Of a DNA stretch of 16,875 nucleotides, positions 1-7,180 are shown piece by piece. Both the position numbers and the translations under genes were made by a program. This DNA is from Betaproteobacteria bacterium (GTDB taxonomy: Bacteria; Pseudomonadota; Gammaproteobacteria; Burkholderiales; SG8-41): positions 1 through 16,875 of the forward strand of contig JAOUIN010000024.1 of assembly GCA_029883965.1 (NCBI GenBank), given 5' to 3'. How positions within the stretch are numbered: the first letter of the stretch is position 1; each line of letters starts with the position of its first letter. A model generated the notes under the pieces. It had not been told where the DNA came from. It worked only from the letters and a program-made list of their open reading frames with translations, and did no database searches.

Positions 1-1
1 C

Positions 2-1660
2 GACAGCGCAGAGTTGCGGTTCTCGGTGATCGATAATCTGGTGCAGCAGCGCCTGCTGCTGGGCCGTGCCGGGCGCCTGGGCCTGGTCGTTACCGACCGT
101 CAGGTGCAGGACCTGGTCGGCTCCGTCGATGCGTTCAAGGAGGACGGCAAATTTTCCTATGCGCGCTACGAAGAGTTGCTTCGGGCGCAGAGCATGACGC
201 CGGTGATGTTTGAACAGCGGGTGCGCCAGGACCTGACCACCGACCACGTCATCCATCCCTATACGGCATCGGCGTTCGTATCGCGTGCGGAAGCGGCCCA
301 CCTGCTGCGCATATCCGAGCAGCAGCGCGAAGTCAGCCATTTCACGCTGGCCCCTGACCGTTTTGTCGCGCAGGTAAAGCTGGATCCGGATGCGGCCAGG
401 AAATACTACGACAGCCATCAGGACGAGTTTCGCGTGCCCGAGCAGGTGCGTGTCGAGTTCGTGGCGCTCAGCGCGGACAACCTGCTGGCGCAGATGCAAC
501 CGTCTGCTGCCGAAGTGCGCAAGGCTTATGACGAGAACAGCAAGCGGTTTGAGGTCAAGGAAGCGCGTCAGGCGAGCCACATCCTGATTTCCGCGGACGC
601 AGCCGGTGGTGCGGATGCCAGGAAAAAGGCCAAAGCCAGGGCCAACGAGTTGTATGCGCAGTTGAAGAAGAATCCCAAGGAGTTTGCCGACCTGGCGAAG
701 AAGAATTCGCAGGATCCCGGCTCTGCGGCCAAGGGCGGTGATCTCGGATTTTTCGAGCGCGGTTCAATGGTCAAGGCGTTTGACGATGTCGTATTTTCGA
801 TGAAGGCCGGTGAAATTTCACCGCCGGTTGAAACGGAGTTCGGTTACCACATCATCCGCCTCGATACGATTCGCGGGGGCAAGGGCAAGACTTTCGAGGA
901 AGCGCGCCCTGAAATCGAGGCGGAACTGAAAAAGCAGATGGCTGGACGAAAATTCGGCGAACTGGCGGAAGCGTTCAGCAACACGCTGTTCGAACAGTCC
1001 GAGAGCCTGAAACCGGCGGCGGACCTGATCAAGGCGACACCGCAGAAAAGCGGCTGGATTTCCCGCGCCGGTGCCGACAATGCGCTGCTGGGGAACCCCA
1101 GGCTGCTGCAGGCGGTGTTTTCCGATGATGTGCTGAAGAACAAGCGCAACAGCGAGGCTGTCGAGGTGGCGCCGGGCGTGCTGGTGGGAGCCCGGGTGGC
1201 CGAGCACAAGCCGGCGACGGTGCAGCCCTTTGACCAGATCAGCGGTGCACTCGTCAAGAAACTGACGTTGCAGCAGGCCGGCCAGCTGGCCGCGCAGGAG
1301 GGACGTGAGCGCATGGCCGCGTTGAAGGAAGGCAAGAACGTCGATGTCACCTGGAGCGCTCCGGTGCTGGTCAGCCGCAACGATCCCAAAGGCATCACCG
1401 GGGAGACGCTGCGCCAGGCGTTCAAAACGGATGTCAGCGGCAAGCTGCCGGCCTATTCCGGTGTCGAATCAGCCGGCGGTTATACGCTGGTGCGGGTCAG
1501 CAAGGTTGAGGAAACGGCGACTGAAGCGAAGGACAAGCAGAACTCGATCGCCCAGACCATGCGTCAAGTCGCGGGGCAGACCGAGCTGGCCGCCTATCTC
1601 GCCAGCCTGAGGCAGAAAAGCGAAGTGCAGATCCGCAAGGAAGTGATCGAGAAGAAATAG
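2..1660 (+). CDS. ppiD: Peptidyl-prolyl cis-trans isomerase D (PpiD), 5'-truncated by window edge
   Basis: This is the C-terminal 552 residues of a PpiD-type periplasmic folding factor. PpiD proteins are anchored in the inner membrane by one N-terminal helix and assist proteins emerging from the Sec translocon. The frame is open from the first bases, so the membrane anchor and roughly the first 80 residues (compare about 620 in E. coli) lie outside the window; the in-frame TTG at 14 is not a credible start. The visible part begins in the SurA/PpiD-like helical chaperone region (residues 1-120). It then has one parvulin (PpiC) domain at about residues 187-291, with the typical ASHIL opening, GGDLGFF and the FGYHIIRL close. 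A second, degenerate helical/parvulin-like region follows, with a charged end. It converges on fabI with 57 bases between the stops. I see no convincing terminator there. Confidence 0.87.
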   Translation, partial: DSAELRFSVIDNLVQQRLLLGRAGRLGLVVTDRQVQDLVGSVDAFKEDGKFSYARYEELLRAQSMTPVMFEQRVRQDLTTDHVIHPYTASAFVSRAEAAHLLRISEQQREVSHFTLAPDRFVAQVKLDPDAARKYYDSHQDEFRVPEQVRVEFVALSADNLLAQMQPSAAEVRKAYDENSKRFEVKEARQASHILISADAAGGADARKKAKARANELYAQLKKNPKEFADLAKKNSQDPGSAAKGGDLGFFERGSMVKAFDDVVFSMKAGEISPPVETEFGYHIIRLDTIRGGKGKTFEEARPEIEAELKKQMAGRKFGELAEAFSNTLFEQSESLKPAADLIKATPQKSGWISRAGADNALLGNPRLLQAVFSDDVLKNKRNSEAVEVAPGVLVGARVAEHKPATVQPFDQISGALVKKLTLQQAGQLAAQEGRERMAALKEGKNVDVTWSAPVLVSRNDPKGITGETLRQAFKTDVSGKLPAYSGVESAGGYTLVRVSKVEETATEAKDKQNSIAQTMRQVAGQTELAAYLASLRQKSEVQIRKEVIEKK

Positions 1661-1717
1661 CCTGCGCGTCCGCGGGGGTGATGCATGGGCGGCGGCAGGC
1701 AGGCCGTTGCCGAAGTG

Positions 1718-2509
1718 CTACGACTCTCCGCGCATGCCGCCGACGGTGGTGCTGAAGCCGCAGTCGACATAGGTGATCTCGCCGGTAATGCCCGCGGCCA
1801 GGTCCGATAGCAGGAAAGCCGCTGCATTGCCGACGTCGTCGATGGTGACGTTGCGCCGCAGCGGCGCATTGTCCTCCACGAATTTCAGGATTTTGCCGAA
1901 GCCGCCGATGCCGGCAGCCGCCAGCGTTTTGATTGGACCGGCGGAAATGCCGTTGACGCGGATGCCCTGCGGGCCGAGATTGGTTGCGAGATAACGCACA
2001 CAGGCTTCCAGGCTGGCTTTCGCAAGCCCCATCACGTTGTAATGCGGCACCGTGCGCACCGCGCCGAGGTAGGTCAGTGACAGCATCGCGGCCGGCCGGC
2101 CGACCATCAACGGCAGCGCACCTTTGGCCAGTGCGGCAAAGCTGTAGCTGCTGATGTCGTGGGCGGTATTGAAGGCGTCCCGTGTCAGTCCGTCAAGAAA
2201 TTCCCCTTTCAGCGCTTCGCGCGGCGCAAACGCGATCGAATGCAGCAGTCCGTCAAGCGCACCCCATTCCGACTGCAGGCTGGCAAACAGCGCTGCAATT
2301 TCATCATCCTTGGAGACGTCGCAGGGCAGGACCGGGACCGTGCCGAATTCTGCGGCAAGCTTGATGACGCGGTCCTTGATTTCTTCACCCTGGTACGTAA
2401 ACGCAAGCTGCGCGCCCTCACGGCTTGCCGCTTTGGCGATGCCGTAGGCAATGGAGCGGTTCGACAGCAGGCCGGTAATCAGGATTTTCTTGTCTTGCAG
2501 AAACGCCAT
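1718..2509 (-). CDS. fabI: Enoyl-[acyl-carrier-protein] reductase (NADH), FabI
   Basis: Reduces trans-2-enoyl-ACP to acyl-ACP with NADH, the last step of each fatty-acid elongation cycle in the cytoplasm. The 263-residue length matches the family. Seen in sequence: the atypical short-chain-dehydrogenase nucleotide motif (GLLSNRSIAYGIA, 13-25), CDVSKDD (63-69), HSIAFAP (90-96), and the catalytic Y147, Y157 and K164 in the YNVMGLAK context. ISAGPIKTLAA (188-198) marks the flexible substrate loop. The residue equivalent to E. coli Gly93 (triclosan contact) is Ala93 here; as far as I know Ala also occurs in sensitive FabI proteins, so no resistance is implied. The ATG at 2509 has a good ribosome site (AGGGA, about 6 bases upstream) and a TATAAT box upstream. 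Divergent from the ABC transporter operon. Confidence 0.96.
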   Translation of the reverse strand: MAFLQDKKILITGLLSNRSIAYGIAKAASREGAQLAFTYQGEEIKDRVIKLAAEFGTVPVLPCDVSKDDEIAALFASLQSEWGALDGLLHSIAFAPREALKGEFLDGLTRDAFNTAHDISSYSFAALAKGALPLMVGRPAAMLSLTYLGAVRTVPHYNVMGLAKASLEACVRYLATNLGPQGIRVNGISAGPIKTLAAAGIGGFGKILKFVEDNAPLRRNVTIDDVGNAAAFLLSDLAAGITGEITYVDCGFSTTVGGMRGES

Positions 2510-2551
2510 GGTTTTCCCTGTTCTGTGGTGATGCGGGGCAGTGAGCAGTCG

Positions 2552-2559
2552 ATTATAAC
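2552..2559. promoter_or_regulatory. Overlapping divergent -10 boxes between fabI and the ABC operon
   Basis: On the minus strand 2552-2557 reads TATAAT, a perfect -10 box placed for fabI; transcription would start near 2545, leaving a leader of about 35 bases. On the plus strand 2554-2559 reads TATAAC (5/6), which could serve the ABC operon. Neither has a good -35 hexamer at 16-18 bases, so activator help or another promoter is possible. Inferred from motif and position only. Confidence 0.45.
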
Positions 2560-2567
2560 CAGAAGAT

Positions 2568-2596
2568 ACTTGCCCGATATCGGCTACACTTGCCCG
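2568..2596. repeat. 9-bp direct repeat around a 10-bp palindrome, upstream of the ABC operon
   Basis: ACTTGCCCG occurs at 2568-2576 and again at 2588-2596, a 20-base period (about two helical turns). The perfect palindrome CCGATATCGG lies at 2574-2583 between and partly within the copies. The second copy ends two bases before the ATG of the binding-protein gene. Position and spacing suggest an operator, but no regulator is encoded here and I do not recognise the motif. Confidence 0.4.
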
Positions 2597-2598
2597 CG

Positions 2599-4788
2599 AT
2601 GTTCCCCTACCGGCACGGTATCGTACTGCTGATCCTGGCGTTCACCGCCGGTTGCAGCGAATCGCCCTGGAATAATCCCTATTCCGCGGCCGCTGCCACT
2701 GAAAATACGCTCTACACATCTTTTGCGGAACGTCCCAAGCATCTCGACCCGGTGCAGTCTTATGCCGAGAACGAGTACGCCTTCATCGCCAACATTTACC
2801 AGCCGCCGCTGCAATACCACTATCTGAAGCGGCCGTATGAACTGATTCCCTTCGGTGCCGAATCGGTGCCGCGACCGGTTTACCTTGATGCAGCAGGAAA
2901 AACGCTGCCTGACAGCGTCCCGGCGGAACGCGTTGCGTTCAGCGAGTACGTGATCAGGGTCCGGCAGGGCGTGCGCTACCAGCCCCACCCGGCGCTGGCG
3001 CTGGATGAATCCGGGAAGCTGCGTTATCACGCGCTGAGCCCGGCGGAATTGCGCGGCATCGACACGCTTGCGGATTTCAGGCACACCGGGACGCGCGAGC
3101 TGGTTGCCGGTGACTATGTGCACCAGATCAAGCGCCTGGCGCATCCGCGGCTGCATTCACCGATCCTGCAGTTGATGACGGAGTACATCGTCGGCCTGAA
3201 GGAGTATGCGGCGATGCTTGCCGGGGAAGCGGCGGCATTGCCGGAGGACAAGACGGTTGACCTGACGCGACACGAGCTGGCGGGGGCGCGGATCATCGAC
3301 CGTTACACCTACGCGGTGCGCGTGCGCGGCAAGTACCCCCAGTTTGCCTACTGGCTGGCGATGCCGTTTTTCGCGCCGGTGCCGCCGGAGGCGGACCGCT
3401 TTTACGGCCAGCCGGGTCTGGCGCAGAAAAACATATCGCTCGACTGGTACCCGCTGGGCACCGGCCCTTACATGCTGACGGTCAACAATCCGAACCGGCA
3501 GATGGTGCTCGAACGCAATCCGTACTACCGGGACCAGGCCGAAACCTATCCGGCGGAGGGTGAACCTGCTGATGCTGCCAGCGGTTTGCTGCAGGATGCC
3601 GGCAAAACGCTGCCGTTCATCGACAAGGTCGTGTTCAGCCTGGAAAAGGAACAGATTCCGTACTGGAACAAGTTCCTGCAGGGCTACTACGACGCATCCG
3701 GAATCGCCTCCGACACCTTTGATCAGGCGGTGCAGTTTTCGGGGCAGGGCGACGTTACGCTGTCGGATGACATGATCCGGCGCGGCATCCGGCTGCAGAC
3801 TTCGCTGGCGACCAGCGTGTTCTATCTCGGATTCAACATGCGCGATCCCGTGGTCGGCAATGTCGATGGCGGCAGCGGCGAGCGCAGGCGCAAGCTGCGA
3901 CTGGCGATCTCGATTGCCGTCGACCAGGAGGAGTTCATATCCATATTCCGCAACGGCCGGGGCGTGCCGTCCCACGGGCCGATTCCGCCGGGCATATTCG
4001 GTCACCGCGAGCCGGATGAAGCCGGGATCAACCCCTATGTGTATGAATGGCGCAACGGGCAGCCGCAGCGCAAGAGCATCGAGCAGGCGAAGAAACTGCT
4101 GGCCGAGGCGGGTTATCCCAATGGTCGTGACGCGAAGACCGGCGAGCCGCTGCTACTGCATCTGGATACCACGTCGAGCGGTGCCGACAGCAAGGCGCGT
4201 CTCGACTGGTACATCCGCCAGTTCCAGAAGCTGGGCGTGCAGCTGGTGATCCGCGCGACGGATTTCAACCGGCTGCAGGACAAGCTGCGGCGCGGCACGG
4301 CACAATTGTATTTTCTCGGCTGGAATGCGGATTATCCCGATCCCGAAAATTTCCTGTTCCTGCTGCACGGACCGCAGGGCCGCGCGCGGACCCAGGGTGA
4401 AAATGCATCCAATTACAGGAATGCGGAGTACGACCAGCTGTTCGATCGCATGAAACACATGGCCAACGGGGCCGAGCGCCAGGCGATCATCGACCGCATG
4501 ATCGCGATACTGCGGCACGATGCGCCGTGGGTCTGGAGTTTTTTTCCCAAGGACTACACGCTGCACCATGCCTGGGTGCATAACGGCAAGCCCAACCAGA
4601 TTGCCAACAACGGACTCAAGTACCAGCGCCTGGATCCGGCGCTGCGTGCGGTGAAGCGGCGTGAGTGGAACCCGCCGGTGGTCTGGCCGCTGGCGCTGGT
4701 TACGGCGCTGCTGGTCATCGGCACGCTGCCGGCAATCGCTGCATTTCGCCGGCGCGAGCGCAGTACGGCGGTGGCGGCGCAATCATGA
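2599..4788 (+). CDS. ABC transporter substrate-binding protein, family 5 (peptide type), with C-terminal membrane anchor
   Basis: Probable substrate-binding component of a di/oligopeptide-type ABC importer (SBP_bac_5 family, as OppA/DppA/YejA). I chose ATG 2599, giving 729 residues, over the in-frame TTG at 2590. It puts a basic start, a hydrophobic stretch and Cys19 in a lipobox-like TAGC, so an N-terminal lipoprotein is likely although position -3 is Thr rather than Leu. Family features include the early LDPVQSYAENEY segment (about 50-61), LRLAISIAVDQEEF in the middle, and the late AQLYFLGWNADYPDPENF and DAPWVWSFFPKDYTL segments. Unusually there is a C-terminal hydrophobic helix (about 694-716) followed by RRRER, which fits a cytoplasmic end. 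It is longer than DppA (about 535) or YejA (about 600). No clear Shine-Dalgarno is visible. First gene of a four-gene operon; its TGA overlaps the next ATG. Substrate cannot be read from sequence. Confidence 0.88.
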   Translation: MFPYRHGIVLLILAFTAGCSESPWNNPYSAAAATENTLYTSFAERPKHLDPVQSYAENEYAFIANIYQPPLQYHYLKRPYELIPFGAESVPRPVYLDAAGKTLPDSVPAERVAFSEYVIRVRQGVRYQPHPALALDESGKLRYHALSPAELRGIDTLADFRHTGTRELVAGDYVHQIKRLAHPRLHSPILQLMTEYIVGLKEYAAMLAGEAAALPEDKTVDLTRHELAGARIIDRYTYAVRVRGKYPQFAYWLAMPFFAPVPPEADRFYGQPGLAQKNISLDWYPLGTGPYMLTVNNPNRQMVLERNPYYRDQAETYPAEGEPADAASGLLQDAGKTLPFIDKVVFSLEKEQIPYWNKFLQGYYDASGIASDTFDQAVQFSGQGDVTLSDDMIRRGIRLQTSLATSVFYLGFNMRDPVVGNVDGGSGERRRKLRLAISIAVDQEEFISIFRNGRGVPSHGPIPPGIFGHREPDEAGINPYVYEWRNGQPQRKSIEQAKKLLAEAGYPNGRDAKTGEPLLLHLDTTSSGADSKARLDWYIRQFQKLGVQLVIRATDFNRLQDKLRRGTAQLYFLGWNADYPDPENFLFLLHGPQGRARTQGENASNYRNAEYDQLFDRMKHMANGAERQAIIDRMIAILRHDAPWVWSFFPKDYTLHHAWVHNGKPNQIANNGLKYQRLDPALRAVKRREWNPPVVWPLALVTALLVIGTLPAIAAFRRRERSTAVAAQS

Positions 4789-5762
4789 CCGCGTACATCA
4801 TCCGTCGCCTGATTTACGGCGTGTTCGTGCTCATCGGCGTCAATGTGCTGACGTTTGCGCTGTTTTTTTTCGTCAATTCGCCGGACGACGTCGCCCGCGC
4901 GCAACTGGGCGCCAAGCGCGTTACGCCTGAAGCCGTGGAGAAATGGAAGCGCGAGCGGGGTTATCATAAGCCTTTGTTTTTAAATGAAAAATCGACCGGT
5001 ATCGGGCGCGTCACCGAAACCGTATTTTTCGACAAGTCGGTGCGGTTATTCGCGTTCCAGTTTGGCGCATCCGACCAGGGCCGCAACATCGGCTATGACA
5101 TCAGCACCCGCATGTGGCCCAGCCTTGCGGTGCAGGTTCCGGCGTTCGTGATCGGGCTCGCGGTATACATCACCTTCGCCCTGCTGATGGCGTTTTTCCG
5201 CGCGACCTATATCGATTTCTGGGGCGTGGTGCTGTGCGTGCTGATGATGTCGATCTCGGCGTTGTTCTACATCATCGGCGGCCAGTTCATTTTCGGCAAA
5301 CTGTGGAACCTGGTGCCGATCTCCGGTTACGACAGCGGTTTCGACGCGATCAAGTTTCTGGCGCTGCCGGTGCTGATCGGCATCATCAGCGGCATCGGTG
5401 GCAACGCCCGCTGGTACCGGACGATTTTCCTTGAGGAAATCAACAAGGACTACGTGCGTACCGCGCGCGCCAAGGGGCTGTCGGAGGTGCGCGTGCTGTT
5501 CCGTCATGTGCTGCAGAACGCGATGATTCCGATACTCACCGGCGTGGTCGTGGTGATACCACTGCTGTTCATGGGCGCGCTGATCACCGAATCGTTTTTC
5601 GGCATCCCCGGACTGGGCAGCTACACCATCGACGCCATCAGCCAGCAGGACTTTGCGATCGTGCGGGCGATGGTGTTCCTCGGTTCGGTGCTCTACATCA
5701 TCGGGCTGATCCTGACCGACATTTCGTACACGCTGGTTGATCCGCGGGTGCGATTTTCATGA
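4785..5762 (+). CDS. Peptide-type ABC transporter permease, DppB/OppB family
   Basis: Inner-membrane permease subunit of the importer, 325 residues (DppB is about 339). The ATG at 4785 overlaps the upstream TGA as ATGA, which fixes the start better than the GTG 120 bases upstream and suggests translational coupling. It begins with the usual DppB-type opening (MTAYIIRRLIYGVFVLIGVN, first membrane helix about 8-30). Instead of the common RxxLGLDxP segment it has a divergent periplasmic loop (about 35-105). The helices that follow include a cytoplasmic ATPase-contact (EAA) loop near 222-246, with DYVRTARAKGLSEVRVLFRH. The GALITESFFGIPGLG segment and the end LVDPRVRFS are typical of the family. 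A run of eight T (4863-4870) and a locally AT-rich patch near 4965-5035 lie in the periplasmic part. Confidence 0.92.
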   Translation: MTAYIIRRLIYGVFVLIGVNVLTFALFFFVNSPDDVARAQLGAKRVTPEAVEKWKRERGYHKPLFLNEKSTGIGRVTETVFFDKSVRLFAFQFGASDQGRNIGYDISTRMWPSLAVQVPAFVIGLAVYITFALLMAFFRATYIDFWGVVLCVLMMSISALFYIIGGQFIFGKLWNLVPISGYDSGFDAIKFLALPVLIGIISGIGGNARWYRTIFLEEINKDYVRTARAKGLSEVRVLFRHVLQNAMIPILTGVVVVIPLLFMGALITESFFGIPGLGSYTIDAISQQDFAIVRAMVFLGSVLYIIGLILTDISYTLVDPRVRFS

Positions 5763-7180
5763 TGCCCTTCAGGTTCGAATGGCTGTGGAGCGACGTGCTG
5801 GTGTGGCTGCTGGTGGCGGGCGCCGTAGGTCTGGCGTTGTATACCCGCGCGCGTCCGCATCTGCGCGCACCGTGGTCCCGGGTTGCGCGCAGTCCCAGCG
5901 GTATGGCCGCAGCGACGGTGCTGGTGCCGTTCGTACTGATCGGCCTGCTCGATTCGCTGCATTACCGCGCGGCATTGCCGTCGTCGGACGGTAAAGTGAT
6001 TTATGCCACCGCGGTACGCAGCGCGCTTGACCGCGTGCTCGAGCCTTTGCGCGCGACCCGGGAAAAAACCTATTCGGCGCCGTTTGCCACGCATCTCTAC
6101 GCCAAGGAGACGGTGCAGTTGCCCGACGGCCGCGAAGCACGGATCTATCCGCGGTTGCGGCACGGCGGCGCCCATCTGGCCGATCCGCATGCGGAACGGG
6201 GGCGGGATGTTGCGTTGAAGGCCTTTCGCGGCCTGACGTTTGCGCTGATGCTGTGGCTGGTGGTCGTGATCGGCGTATGCGCGATGCGCGCACGGCATAC
6301 CGCGGCCGACATCGAGTCGGTGTGGCGCGGAATCTGGCAGGGCCGCTCGGAAGTGCCGTGGCGCGCGGTGTTCTGTGCGCTCGGGATGTTGTTCGTCGTC
6401 ATCGGGCCGGTAATCGCGCTGGCGCCGCATTACCACGTGCTCGGAACCGACAAGGTCGGTCAGGATGTGCTCTATCAGGCGCTGAAGAGCATACGCACGG
6501 GCCTCGTGATCGGCATGCTGGCGACGCTGGTAATGCTGCCGTTTGCGCTGGTGCTGGGCGTCATGGCGGGGTATTTCAAGGGCTGGATCGATGACCTGAT
6601 TCAGTATCTCTATACGACCCTGTCCTCGATACCCGGGGTGCTGCTGATTGCTGCGGCCGTTCTGATGATGCAGGTCTACATCGAAAACAATTCGGAATTG
6701 TTTCCGAGTACCGAAATCCGTGCCGACGTGCGCCTGCTCGCGTTGTGCGTAATCCTGGGCGTGACCAGCTGGACGGGGCTGTGCCGGCTGTTGCGCGGCG
6801 AAGTACTGAAGCTGCGCGAGATGGAATACATCCAGGCGGCGCACGCCTTTGGTGTGTCGCACTGGCGCATCATGATGCGCCATCTGACGCCCAATGTGAT
6901 GCACATCGTGATGATCGCGCTGGTCATGGATTTCAGCGGACTGGTGCTGGCCGAAGCGGTGCTCTCCTATGTCGGCGTAGGTGTTGATCCGTCGATGATC
7001 AGTTTCGGCACCATGATCAACAGCGCCCGCCTGGAAATGGCGCGTGAGCCCATGGTGTGGTGGTCGCTGGCGGCGGCATTCGTGTTCATGCTGACGCTGG
7101 TGCTCGCCGCCAATCTGTTCGCCGATGCCGTGCGCGATGCTTTCGATCCGAGGCTGATCATTGCCGGGGGTCGGCCGTGA
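5759..7180 (+). CDS. Peptide-type ABC transporter permease, DppC/OppC family, with long N-terminal extension
   Basis: Second inner-membrane permease of the importer. ATG 5759 overlaps the previous TGA as ATGA. At 473 residues it is far longer than DppC (about 300). The usual core starts near LGTDKVGQDVLYQ (228-240; Gln replaces the common Arg of GRD). It contains the EAA loop at 356-378 (EYIQAAHAFGVSHWRIMMRH) and ends with DAFDPRL. In front are hydrophobic helices at about 12-28, 47-66, 155-176 and 203-222. A hydrophilic segment at 67-154, probably periplasmic, contains EKTYSAPFATHLYAKETV and a PRLRHGGAHL block. From memory, similar long permeases occur in other betaproteobacteria, so this looks like a subfamily trait rather than a local fusion; I could not check. 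The role of the extra segment is unknown. Confidence 0.9.
   Translation: MMPFRFEWLWSDVLVWLLVAGAVGLALYTRARPHLRAPWSRVARSPSGMAAATVLVPFVLIGLLDSLHYRAALPSSDGKVIYATAVRSALDRVLEPLRATREKTYSAPFATHLYAKETVQLPDGREARIYPRLRHGGAHLADPHAERGRDVALKAFRGLTFALMLWLVVVIGVCAMRARHTAADIESVWRGIWQGRSEVPWRAVFCALGMLFVVIGPVIALAPHYHVLGTDKVGQDVLYQALKSIRTGLVIGMLATLVMLPFALVLGVMAGYFKGWIDDLIQYLYTTLSSIPGVLLIAAAVLMMQVYIENNSELFPSTEIRADVRLLALCVILGVTSWTGLCRLLRGEVLKLREMEYIQAAHAFGVSHWRIMMRHLTPNVMHIVMIALVMDFSGLVLAEAVLSYVGVGVDPSMISFGTMINSARLEMAREPMVWWSLAAAFVFMLTLVLAANLFADAVRDAFDPRLIIAGGRP

Noticed and set aside
1660..1704. Possible intrinsic terminator between ppiD and fabI (GCCTGC at 1660-1665 with GCAGGC at 1695-1700)
   Set aside because: Only six base pairs across a 29-base loop, with alternative pairings and no T-run on either strand.
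2214..2240. FabI Ala93 as a triclosan-resistance change
   Set aside because: Resistance in E. coli comes from Val (or larger) at this site. Ala is found naturally in sensitive enzymes such as that of Staphylococcus aureus, so this is likely normal variation.
2590..2598. TTG at 2590 as start of the binding-protein gene
   Set aside because: ATG 2599 is three codons downstream and gives a better signal-peptide start. The TTG falls within the second direct-repeat copy and has no ribosome site.
4538..4550. Second T-run inside the binding-protein gene as a frameshift site
   Set aside because: The frame is continuous and family-typical on both sides (WVWSFFPKDY), with no alternative frame of useful length.
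5693..6904. 403-codon open frame on the minus strand opposite the DppC-like permease
   Set aside because: It lies wholly antisense to a well-supported gene in GC-rich DNA. Its translation is rich in His, Arg and Gln with no domain pattern, as expected for a shadow frame.
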